Program-made: the position numbers and the translations under genes
Part shown: piece by piece, positions 1 to 8,469 of the stretch
Layout: every line of letters begins with the position of its first letter
How positions within the stretch are numbered: position 1 is the first letter of the stretch
Source of the DNA: Pegoplata infirma
Lineage: Eukaryota > Arthropoda > Insecta > Diptera > Anthomyiidae
Direction: 5' to 3'
Length of the DNA stretch: 64,000 nucleotides
NCBI GenBank assembly: GCA_963921195.1
Contig: OY992537.1
Coordinates: 210,210,276-210,274,275 of the forward strand
The notes under the pieces: generated by a model
What the model was told of the DNA's origin: nothing
Database searches by the model: none
What the model saw: only the letters and a program-made list of their open reading frames with translations

Positions 1-560
1 TTTGGTACTTTTTCGATTTTGTGAAAAATGCATAATTCTCCAGCAACAAAATAAATTCTAAAAAAAAACTTGTTGGTACAATGGTAGTAATCTCCGGCAG
101 AAAAAAAAAATTATGAGAAAAGTACCACTTGGAAATTCCGATTTAAATGTGGTAAAAAGGGAAAAATTGTACTTTGGTACTTTTTCTTTCTTCTGCAAAA
201 ATGGTTCTAAAAACTTAAAATTTTAAATGTAGGATCATTCAGAGGAAAAAACATTCTAACGAAAAAGTGTAATTTGGTACTTTTATTTAAGGGGTATAAA
301 AAAGAGTACTTTGGTACTTTTTAATTTTGAAAAACATTCTGGAAAAGGAAATTCCGATTTTAATTTAAATAAGCGGACATAATTTTACTTATGTAAAGTT
401 TAGATTTTTTTTATCTTCTGAATTTTTTTTATCTTCTTGCTTAGCGGAAAACCCATTTAAAAACAATTATTTTTTTAAAATTTCAAATACAGAAAGTAGT
501 AATTTTTTAAACTTCCAATTTTATTGTGATAAAAAGGTTAAGAAATTGGGCTTTGGTACT
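1..560. repeat. Degenerate TTGGTACTTTT repeat region
   Basis: AT-rich stretch in which TTTGGTACTTTTT recurs about seven times, several times next to GGAAATTCCGATTT and a GTGATAAAAAGG/GTGGTAAAAAGG block (for example near 130-185, 350 and 500-555). It looks like an old, diverged tandem repeat with a unit of roughly 150-200 bp. No gene is visible. Confidence 0.5.
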
Positions 561-574
561 TTCTGGATCCAGAA

Positions 575-1252
575 ATAATGACTCTTGAAATGAAATGAAT
601 AGGAAATGAAATGGAATAGAGCAGGCTACAGAATAGAATGGAACTGGAAACGAATTAAGATGTCATTTCTTGTTGAAATTTTTTCAGAATGGAATGGAAT
701 GAAAACCACATGGTTTGAAATTGAATAGAACTGGAAACGAACTGGAATTAAACAGGAACCGACATGGAGTGGAATATGGAATTAAATGAAATATAACAGG
801 GAAGGATATGGAATGGAACAAGGAACGAATTAGAATGTTTTTTTTTTAAATGTGTTTCAACTAAGCTGTTTCTTCTTGTAAAGAAGCAAAGATTGAGTAA
901 TAGGGATATGGAAAATTGGTACTTTTTTAAAAGTTTTGAATGTATGCCCCCTGAAGTTGAAAATTTGACAAATGGGATGCTCCAGCAGAACTCCAATTGG
1001 AAAAAAGTAGTAAAAGAGGTATTCTTTTTAATGTAATGAACAAAGGACCATCAAAGCTTTTTAATTTCTTTTATGCATATTATTTGGAATGGAATGAAAC
1101 TACAGGGTTCAAAATGGAATAGAACTGGGAACGAAATGGAATGAAACATGAAACGAAATGGAATGTAATGAAACAGGAAACGAAATGGAATGGAATGAAA
1201 TGTATTATAACAGGGATCGATATGCAATTGAACAGGAAACGAATTGGAATCA
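575..1252. repeat. GGAAT/GAAAT pentamer-type satellite, degenerate
   Basis: Two blocks (about 575-835 and 1088-1252) are made of GGAAT, GAAAT and GGAAC steps with recurring GGAACTGGAAACGAA and AACAGGAAACGAAATGG, separated by 250 bp of other sequence at about 836-1087. The unit is pentamer-like and strongly purine-biased on the plus strand. The open frames on the minus strand here are translations of the repeat (HSIPFRF-type strings) and are not genes. Confidence 0.7.
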
Positions 1253-1781
1253 CTTTTTTTAACTGTTTTGTTTTCCATATATTTTTTCTGAATATTTTTT
1301 TTTTCAAAATTTTTTTTTTCAAAAATTTTTTTTTTTAGTAAAATAATTTTTCAAAAAAAAAATTTTAACTTATTTTTATCACGTTAAATGTCTCATAATC
1401 TGAATAGTTATTAACAAAAAATATTTCAGCAAATAAAATCTTTTTATATGAATTTTTTTCTTTATTTATATAAAATAAAAAATCTCTGAGCATCCAAAAA
1501 TTTTTCTCCAGGCCAAATGTATTTGAATCTATGAGTTTTGCTGAGGAAAAAAATATTTCTGAACAAAGGACTTTCTTTTACAGACAAAATGTTTTAAAAT
1601 CTAAATATTTCTGTATAAAAAATGTCTCAGAATATTACACTTTTTCTGTAAAAAACTGTCTTAGAAAGTAAGATTTTTCTAAAGGGAACATTCCTCAGAG
1701 TCATATTCTATTGGAAAAATGTCTCAAAATCGTAATCTGCTTTTGAATGCAGAAATTTTGCAGAATCTGGGATTTTTTCTA
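1253..1781. other. No gene; relics of the 35-bp satellite
   Basis: T-rich and A-rich runs, followed from about 1390 by diverged pieces such as TGTCTCAGAATATTACACTTTTTCTGTAAAAAA. These resemble the TCTCAGATTCTGAGAC/TTTTTCTTATAGAAAAA satellite at 19650-29640 but are too decayed to count units. Confidence 0.5.
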
Positions 1782-2045
1782 TACACTCAAAAAAAAAACT
1801 TAGTCAAAATATTAGTAAAAGGTGTTGTAATTTACTTCAACCAAACTTTAGCAAAAAAAATTGTAAAAATTTAACTTTTACAGTTTTTTTTGGCAATTTA
1901 CTATTGGTAAAATACAACAATTTCTTTGTACTTTTACTATATTATCTTGCTAGTATTTTTTTTTTATTTTACTATAATTTTAGCAAAAATATTAGTATTT
2001 TCCTTAAAGAAATGGTAATACTTTTTATTTTTTTTTCTTAGTTTA

Positions 2046-2160
2046 AAAAAAAAATTGTTTAAAGAGTTCTAGTGTGAAAAAAAAATCATTGCAGATTGAT
2101 GATGCTGCCAACATCATAGCAAAGTAGCCATCCATCAACTGAATGTGCGCTCGAAAATAG
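2046..2160 (+). pseudogene. Second, more decayed histone H1 5' fragment
   Basis: TTTAAAGAGTTCTAGTGTG followed by AAAAAAAAATCAT and then GATGATGCTGCCAACATCAT...CCATCCATCAACTGAATG parallels the better fragment at 3535-3760 (TTTAAAGTGTTTAAGTG, AAAAAAAATCAT, CCATCCAACAACTGAAG). It also parallels the extra GATGCTGCCACCATCAAG segment kept in copy 2 of the transposon. The fragment is therefore a second, deleted copy of the same captured sequence in the same orientation. It has no usable reading frame. Confidence 0.6.
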
Positions 2161-2315
2161 GCTACACAATTTTTAGTATTTTTTACCATATTTTTTGCTA
2201 ATTTTACCATATTTTTTGCTAATTTTATATGAACATTTTTTAAAATTTGCCACCTAAATTGTTAATAAAAAGTTTATAATTTTGAAAAATTAATTTTTTA
2301 AAATTTTAACACATA

Positions 2316-3332
2316 GGGCGTGTGTGAAACGGTAGCAAATTATACTTGTCGGTAAATTTTTTACACTATTGAGGTGAATAAAATTTCACTAGCCCATTGG
2401 GCTAGTAGAAATTTTGACATTCAAATAGAAATTTTTGAAATTCAAACATTTGACAAAAAAAATATCAAACAAACAAAAAATTTATAAAATAGAAAGTTTT
2501 GAAATGTTTTTATTAAAAAAAATATATTTAAATTTGTTTAAATAATGGAAAAGAAAACAGAAAATAGAGAAGAGGCTGGGATTTTTAAGGATAATAACGC
2601 ATATGTCGTTAAGAAGGAAAATTTCCATCCATAGTTAATTAAAAAGATGCAATGTGGAGTTTTGCATGCAGACAAGAAGCACAAATTTGGAACGCTTTTC
2701 CTGAACGCCTGAATATTTCAACGGTTTTTGCTTTTATCGTTCAGATGGTGTAAACAGATTGCTGTGTCGGACATGTTACGTGCTAATTTAATTGTTTTTA
2801 TCCAAAATAAAAGAGTTTTTTATTTTAAATTTTACATTTGTATGTTTTTTTTATAAAAAAATTATTGGACAGAAACCTGAGACGTTTTATTAAACAAATT
2901 TCTGAGATTTTTTATGGAACATCTTGTTAGCATCAGAAAAATATTTCCCAGTATAAAAAGTCTCAGATTAGGATACATTTTTAATTATTTTTCTTATATC
3001 AAGGTTCACAGATAAAATAACAATTTTGATATTTTTCTACGATATTTTTTCTGAAAATGTATACAAAAAAAATGGATCAGAATTTGAGATTTTGCTGTTG
3101 TCGTAAAGCAACAACAAATTTATTTAATAACTACAACGATAGTGAATTGCAATAAGAAAAAAAAATCCTAAAAATATTTAGAATTTCCATTTACATATTT
3201 TTTTATTTTCAATTGTCAAAAATTTACTGTTGTCAAAAAAGATATCATTTCACACAGCAGAAATATTAAAATTTCTCACCATACAAAAAATATTATTTAC
3301 CACACCACTTTGCTACCGTTTCACACACGCCC
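2316..3332. mobile_element. Nested non-autonomous transposon with 24-bp TIR
   Basis: Perfect 24-bp inverted repeats, GGGCGTGTGTGAAACGGTAG plus CAAA, lie at 2316-2339 and 3309-3332. The uninterrupted site is present in the second H1 transposon near 62388 (TAACTATGTGTTAA on the plus strand). Comparison gives a target duplication of ATA (2313-2315, 3333-3335); CATAG with a one-base-shorter TIR fits equally well. A 3-bp TSD with GGG ends would suit PIF/Harbinger, which is inference. Inside, 2545-2637 is a 30-codon open frame from ATG. Near 2660-2755, another frame reads IWNAFPERLNIST, vaguely like the end of a non-LTR RT. Neither is a convincing gene. Confidence 0.85.
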
Positions 3333-3534
3333 ATAGTTAGATATCTAATCTTCAATATCCAAAAGTTTTTTTTTTTATTTTTTTTTTAAATACATGTGAA
3401 AAAAATTTAAAATTCGAAAAAAAATTGTTAATTTTTCACAAATTTTACCTGAAAATGTAAGAAATTTCTTGTGTAGACTACTACGCAATTCTCATTTGTT
3501 CTACTTAAGCTAAAAAAAATTACGCAAAAAAAAT

Positions 3535-3760
3535 AAAAAAAGTGAAGTGTTGTTCTTTAAATTTTTTGTTTAAAGTGTTTAAGTGAAAAAAAATCATTTT
3601 GGATTTTGGTGTTGTTGGAAGTCCAGTTACTGCAACTACAGCTGCTGAGAAGAAGGCACCATCAAGCCGAAGAAACCATCCAACAACTGAAGTAATAGTT
3701 GATGCTGCTATTACTACATATAAAGAACGTGGTGCTCAAAAACAGGCAACATTTTTTTTA
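3535..3760 (+). pseudogene. Captured histone H1 fragment (5'UTR plus start of globular domain)
   Basis: The frame from 3602 reads ...GSPVTATTAAEKKAPSSRR, then HPTTEVIVDAAI-TTY-KERG. Insect histone H1 has a short Ala/Pro/Lys-rich tail followed by HPPT..MV..AI..LKERGGSS, the first helix of the winged-helix linker-histone domain. The similarity ends soon after KERG, where the sequence passes into transposon subterminal repeats. The expected ATG is now ATT (TCATTTTGGATTTTGG where an H1 start would be). Compared with the inverted copy, about 16 nt are missing near 3655, which changes the frame. This is a broken, truncated linker-histone gene piece inside a transposon, not an expressed histone. I am fairly confident of the H1 match but have not run a search. 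Confidence 0.7.
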
Positions 3761-4665
3761 GTATATTCACCAAATTTTAAATCAACTACTAATCAGAGAA
3801 AAAAAATACTAAATAAAACTGTTTTTTTTACCAAATTACAATTTTTTTTATCTATTTCAATTTTACCATTTTTTTGGTAATTTTACCATATTTTTTGATA
3901 ATTTTACAAGGTTGATTTTTTACAAAAATAAAATGGTATTCTTGTAATTTTACCATTTTTTTTTTCTAATTTTTTGATTAGCAAAATGGTTTTGCTAATA
4001 GTACCAAAATTTTTGCAACGTCCAAAACTACAGTTTTTTTTGCTAATTTTAACCATTTTTTTTGCTAGTTTTACAATATTTTTTTTTTGAGTGTAGAAAA
4101 TAAATCAAAATCTTCTGAAAAAATGGCTGCGATTTTTGTACTCTTGCCCAAAACATTAAATAATGATAATGTTTTGTGGAAGATTTGGGTGTACTGCAAA
4201 AGCAAAGTTTTTTTAGAAAAAATAATGTTACATTACTTTGCTATTCCATGCAAAACGAATTGAAATATCAGTCGAGGACCCCATTAAAGAACCAAAAGAG
4301 TTGTACATTTCGTAAGTGCAAAAATAAGTGCACAAAAGTGTTTTTACATTTTGGAGAGTATAAAAGATTCGGCACCAAAGAATATAACACTCTCACTTGT
4401 TTTATGTACATTTGATAAACAAATGGAAAATTTTTATGCGAAAAGCTTAGACTTGGTGAAAAGGTAGTTTTGGTAAAAAAAATGATTTTTTTTTCACGAA
4501 AAACAAAATTATGTTAAAAAAATTTAATGAACCCAAAATTTTTGGTGAAAAAAAATTTTGATGAAAAAAAGTTTTTCATAATTAATTTAGTTCGGTTTGA
4601 GTCCATATTAATTATTTCTGAGAAATAATAATTGTTGTACAATGAGAAAATCTGAAAAAAAAATC

Positions 4666-4755
4666 AAGTGACAACACAGGCTAAGTGGAGATGTCGACAG
4701 CTTTCGGAAGATGCCACCCTTCCATCATCAGCACTCCTTCGATTGCCACACACTT
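4666..4755 (-). ncRNA. Hammerhead ribozyme motif, family A, copy 1
   Basis: Minus-strand copy of the motif detailed at 5385-5474. CTGATGA is at 4731-4725 on the minus strand, followed by the GGAAG/CTTCC stem II and GAAA. The outer stem I strands AAGTG (4755-4751) and CACTT (4670-4666) are both kept. It sits in the inverted partial unit of the insertion. Confidence 0.7.
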
Positions 4756-4873
4756 AATGTGTGTCAGATTAAAATTAGCCATTTTTAAATGAAACTTTTG
4801 AAGAAATTAAGAATTGGAATTACTCCTCTTTGTGTTGAATAACCCCTATTCACCATTAATTCGTGTTGACATT

Positions 4874-4963
4874 AAGTGTGTGGCAATCGAAGGAGTGCTG
4901 ATGATGGAAGGGTGGCATCTTCCGAAAGCTGTCGACATCTCCACTTAGCCTGTGTTGTCACTT
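4874..4963 (+). ncRNA. Hammerhead ribozyme motif, family A, copy 2
   Basis: Sequence looks identical to the third copy. CTGATGA is at 4898-4904, stem II GGAAG pairs with CTTCC, GAAA is at 4924-4927, and predicted cleavage follows C4941. With the copy 511 bp downstream, one transcript would be cut into a 511-nt monomer. Confidence 0.75.
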
Positions 4964-5384
4964 GATTTTTTTCAGATTTTCTCATTGTACAACAATTATT
5001 ATTTCTCAGAAATAATTAATATGGACTCAAACCGAACTAAATTAAAATTCAGTTATAAAATATACAGTCCAACAATATATAAACACAATTAATACACAAC
5101 TCATAAGGTACATCGCAATTTAGTAATATTTCTAAGAATTAGAAATATGAAACAAAAATTCAAACCTAACGGACATTTTTCAAGATTTGGAAAGTCCTAC
5201 TAAGGGTTAACAATGGGAAAAATACAACTCTGTTAAAAGTTAAGATGGATTAAGTTTCTGCCAAATGAATACAACACGAATTAATGGTGAATAGGGGTTA
5301 TTCAACACAAAGAGGAGTAATTCCAATTCTTAATTTCTTCAAAAGTTTCATTTAAAAATGGCTAATTTTAATCTGACACACATT

Positions 5385-5474
5385 AAGTGTGTGGCAATCG
5401 AAGGAGTGCTGATGATGGAAGGGTGGCATCTTCCGAAAGCTGTCGACATCTCCACTTAGCCTGTGTTGTCACTT
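5385..5474 (+). ncRNA. Hammerhead ribozyme motif, family A, copy 3
   Basis: Core CTGATGA (5409-5415) is followed by stem II GGAAG/CTTCC with an 8-nt loop, then GAAA (5435-5438). Stem III is short and built on the palindrome TGTCGACA, which favours dimers. U5451-C5452 is the predicted cleavage site. Stem I forms from AGTG (5405-5408) with CACT (5453-5456), GGC (5393-5395) with GCC (5459-5461), and AAGTG (5385-5389) with CACTT (5470-5474), leaving an internal loop for tertiary contacts. This is the type I layout known from Penelope elements and animal retrozymes. One oddity is an unpaired U between CTGATGA and stem II. Confidence 0.75.
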
Positions 5475-5601
5475 GATTTTTTTCAGATTTTCTCATTGTA
5501 CAACAATTATTATTTCTCAGAAATAATTAATATGGACTCAAACCGAACTAAATTAAAATTCAGTTATAAAATATACAGTCCAACAATATATAAACACAGT
5601 T

Positions 5602-6095
5602 TTTCATAAATGTTTTTGATGAAAAGGAAAATTTTTTGATGTAAAAAAATTGATGAAAAAATTATGAAAAAAACTTTTTTTGGTGAGAAGAAAATTGATA
5701 ATAGAAAATTGGATAAAAAAAATTGATGAAAAAAGTATGATAAAAAAAAATTATGAAAAAAAATTGTAAAGAAATAAAAATTTGACGAAAAAAAAAATTT
5801 AAGAAAAAAAATTGATGAAAAAAAAAATTCGATGAAAAAAAAAATTGATGAAAAAAAAAAATTAATGAAAAAAAATTGATGAAAAAAAATTGATGAAAAA
5901 AAAAATTTGATAAAAAAAAAAATTTGATGAAAAAAAAAATTTGATAAAGAAAAATGTTTGATGAAAAAAAAAATTGATGAAAAAAAAATTGATGAAAGAA
6001 AAAAAAATTTATGAAAAAAAAAAATTATGAAAAATAAATTGATGAAAAAAAAAAATTTGATGAAAAAAAAATTTGATGAAAAAAAATTTTTTTTT
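5602..6095 (+). repeat. (GATGAAAAAAAAATTT)n low-complexity array
   Basis: About 35 imperfect repeats of TTGATGAAAAAAAAA inside R1 copy 1, purine-rich on the plus strand. Unit length varies through changes in the A run. Its minus-strand equivalents are at 16250-17040, 45985-46465 and 50947-51020. Confidence 0.9.
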
Positions 6096-6126
6096 GTTGA
6101 AAAATAATTATGTTACTTTTTATTCA

Positions 6127-6166
6127 CCAGCTGGTGAAAAACGGGTTTATTCACCTCGAGGTGAAT
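6127..6166. promoter_or_regulatory. Pair of 16-bp perfect palindromes in R1
   Basis: TTCACCAGCTGGTGAA and TTCACCTCGAGGTGAA lie close together, sharing the half-site TTCACC and differing only in the central four bases (AGCT or TCGA). The first contains an E-box, CAGCTG. The R1 copies at 16170-16215 and 45935-45985 keep recognisable but damaged versions. A protein-binding role is inference. Confidence 0.4.
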
Positions 6167-6342
6167 TATTATCCAAGTTACAAACCCAAGTTATTAAAAT
6201 TTTTGGTTTTAAGAAAATTAAAATAGTAATTCTTGTTTTCTTTTTCGTTAATTGTTAGCTTATATACTTAGTCAAACTGAGGTGGCGTCCTGCAACTTTT
6301 TTAAAATTAGACACCAGCGTAAAAACATTATCATGTTAAAAG

Positions 6343-7167
6343 TCCCAAAATCGTATTCTGCTTTTGAAGAAAAAAATTTACAGAATCTAAGATTTTTTCT
6401 ACAGAAAATAAATCAAAACCTCATTGAAATAAAAATCTTTTCCTTTCAAACTAATCAAAATTGTACTGTATTTGTGAACTACTAGCACACACAAAACTTT
6501 TTAGCAGTTTTGTAACAGGCCAACGAGTTTAGTATGCCCTTCTTGTTTTATTTTTTTTTTTATTATGGAAATCAAAAAAAAAAAGGAGCAGCGTAAACAT
6601 TTACAAAACTTGGACAGAAAAAAAGTGGCATTCCGCAACAATAACAACAGCAACTGGAACTAGAAAAAAAAAAAACGGTAGCTGACAAACTTGTCACGTG
6701 GCTACAAAAGTGACAGACAGTAGACAAGTCCGATTCAAGCTTTCCATATTTTTTTTCCATACAGTTTTTGTCTTCAAACATGCAGAACATTTAGATTTTT
6801 TTTTTTGTTTGGTGTTCAATGTTTTTATTTCAATTTTTTTTTGTTGCTGTTTTGTCCAACTGTTTGGTCATAGAATTTTAATTGAATTTGCTTAGTTTTC
6901 TTTAGTCATTGTGAAGTTGAATTTTTTATTTTCTGTTTTTTTAATTATCTGATGCTTGTAAAACAAGGTACGCAGTATTCAATGATAATAAAGAATTGAT
7001 ATAATAGTAGTAAAAAAAATTCTGTAGACAAAAAACATCTTTAAAATGGAAAAAAGGAAAAACGAACACCACTTTGACATTTAAGTCAAATGAGGATATC
7101 AGTTTTACAAAGAAAAAAATTGCAAATCGACACAATAGAAATCAAATACAACAATAGAAAATTTAAA
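6343..7167. other. No gene; unique AT-rich DNA
   Basis: At 6343-6470 there is a relative of the sequence flanking the H1 transposon at 1740 and 4096. The rest has A/T runs and short open frames with phenylalanine-rich translations. I see no gene, repeat array or RNA here. Confidence 0.5.
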
Positions 7168-7435
7168 CAAGCAAGAAAATTTAATTTGACTTGGCCGAAT
7201 CGATAAATATACTCCAAAATGGCCAACATATTGTGAATACAAAAAAAAAACACTTTTTTGGATAATTAAATTTTTAACGAACAAAATTTTGACTCGAACA
7301 ACTTAGTTTTGAGTCTAAAAACAGTTTCCATTAATTAAAAAAAAAAAATCGAGTAATTTTTTTTGAGAGTAAAATTTTTTTTGAGTGTATGTAAAATGTT
7401 TTGAGTGACAAAAACACTTTGTAAAATCTTTTTTC
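7168..7435 (-). mobile_element. Degenerate Helentron 3' end with GAGTGTA repeats
   Basis: CAAGCAAGAAAATTTAATTT followed by GACTTGGCCGAATC is a mutated copy of the terminus at 49305 and 61539 (CAAGTAGAAAAGTTAAATTC, GACTTGGCCGAATC). It is followed, as there, by TTTTTTTTGAGAGTAAAATTTTTTTTGAGTGTA units (7350-7390) and GTGACAAAAACACTTTGTAAAAT. The rest of the element is absent. Confidence 0.6.
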
Positions 7436-7581
7436 ACACACCCCCAAAACACCCTTTTTCCAGAGGTATCACTATGGATCAGGATCTGGTCTTGTGGACA
7501 TTACATCTTAACCTAACCTAGAAATTTACCCTCCCCACACAGTTTCCATTTTTTAAATTTATTTTTTACACTTTTTATGTT

Positions 7582-7886
7582 CCTGAGTAAAAATGTTTAG
7601 ATAAATTTTTATGTATCACATCTGATTCGAGATTTCAAAGATCAGTACTGATCCGAGTAAGATCTGAACTGATCCGAGATTTGAATGATCAGTACTGATC
7701 CGAAAAAAGGATCACTAAGATAAGATCAGTTTTAATCGGAAGGATACAATTTCATCTGAAAAATGGGTTTTTATAATTAGATAAACCCATTTTTCGGATG
7801 AAATTGACTCCGTCCTATTAAAACTGATTTAATCTTAGCGATCCATTTTTCGGATCAGTACTGATCCTTTACATTTTTACTTGGGG
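7582..7886. mobile_element. Foldback MITE with GATCAGTACTGATCC motifs
   Basis: Two inverted arms meet at a short loop near 7770-7780 (AAAAATGGGTTTTT...AAACCCATTTTTCGG), giving arms of roughly 85-150 bp. The left arm carries GATCAGTACTGATCC twice (about 7642 and 7689); the right arm carries it once near 7854. The ends share AGTAAAAATGT in inverted orientation. No coding content. The target duplication is unclear. Confidence 0.65.
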
Positions 7887-8469
7887 TTTTTTAATCTTTT
7901 CAAAATTTTTTTCTGAACTATCCTGACTTTTTTTGCTAAGATTTTTAATAAAGTTTTTATTAAGGAAAAAAAAAAACAAATAACCATTTCCAATTTAATT
8001 TCCATTTTATATGGACAATAACAATAATTTAACAATGTTTTTCAACTTAATTTGTTAAATTGTACTGGTCCTAAATGTATTGAAATGGAACTAATGTTTA
8101 TGAAGCATAAAAATTAAAATTAAACTTTGTTTCTTTTTAAATTTATACACAAAATCCTTATTTATTATCTTAAGATTTTATCTCATTAACATTTGAATCC
8201 TAAAAAAAACAATACCTGTTTCACTTTTTTTTTGTATTTTTTAGGAAAAACAATGTATAAACCTTTTTTTTTGACGAAAAATTATATTGTGTGACACGTG
8301 ATCTCCCACTTGAAATTTGAAAAAAATTCCCTTGTTTTGTTTGTTGCTCATCAAAATGTCATCAGAAAAAAAATTACATCCCTTGTGTTTTAGGGAGACT
8401 TAACACAATTTCCAAGATTATTTCTTAACTGTCTAAAAATAAGAAAAAAACGAACAAATTTTCGATAGA
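7887..8469. other. No gene; unique AT-rich DNA
   Basis: Ordinary AT-rich sequence between the foldback element and the 33-bp satellite, with no array or open frame of note. Confidence 0.5.

Larger units (their letters stand above)
1784..4093 (+). mobile_element. TA-flanked CACTCAAAA transposon, copy 1, carrying histone H1 pieces
   Basis: The element begins CACTCAAAAAAAA and ends with the inverted form TTTTTTTTGAGTG, flanked by TA at 1782-1783 and 4094-4095. The pre-insertion sequence is inferred from a related site near 6390-6400 (TTTTTTCTACAGAAAATAAA). A TA duplication with short TIRs fits the Tc1/mariner (IS630) group, but no transposase is present, so this is non-autonomous. Subterminal sequences repeat TTTGCTAATTTTACCAT. 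Without the nested element at 2316-3332 it is about 1.29 kb, matching the inverted copy at 61612-62925. Internally it holds two related fragments from the 5' end of a histone H1 gene (about 2046-2160 and 3535-3760). Confidence 0.85.
4582..5598 (+). mobile_element. Retrozyme/Penelope-like insertion with 511-bp monomer
   Basis: A 1,017-bp insertion flanked by an 11-bp duplication, GTTTTTCATAA, at 4571-4581 and 5599-5609. It has an inverted partial unit (4582-about 4868), then a direct partial unit (about 4869-5088), about 290 bp of further sequence, and a second direct unit (5383-5598). Segments 4872-5088 and 5383-5599 appear identical and lie exactly 511 bp apart. Each unit contains a hammerhead-ribozyme motif. 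An inverted 5' piece followed by direct tandem units is the usual topology of Penelope-like element insertions. Short ribozyme-bearing dimers without RT are what retrozymes look like. No RT or GIY-YIG domain is present, so it is non-autonomous. Confidence 0.75.
4119..6342 (+). mobile_element. Interspersed repeat R1, copy 1 (ATGAAAAAAA-core element)
   Basis: One end is GGCTGCGATTTTTGTACTCTTGCCC followed by an AACATTAAATAATGATAATG block. The other is CTCAGTTTGACTAAG (reverse sense), a CACCAGCG/GTGTCTAATTTT block and AACATTATCATG. Both ends share CATGATAATGTTTT in inverted orientation. The middle is (GATGAAAAAAAAATTT)n. The same order occurs inverted at 16011-17454 and, broken by insertions, at 45762-52570. 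No coding capacity is visible. The retroelement at 4582-5598 is inserted in this copy. Two 16-bp perfect palindromes near 6125-6165 are described separately. Confidence 0.7.

Noticed and set aside
3602..3880. Working 93-codon histone-like gene from ATG at 3599
   Set aside because: Only about 40 residues resemble H1. The frame then runs into transposon sequence, the native start codon is lost, and frameshifts separate the pieces.
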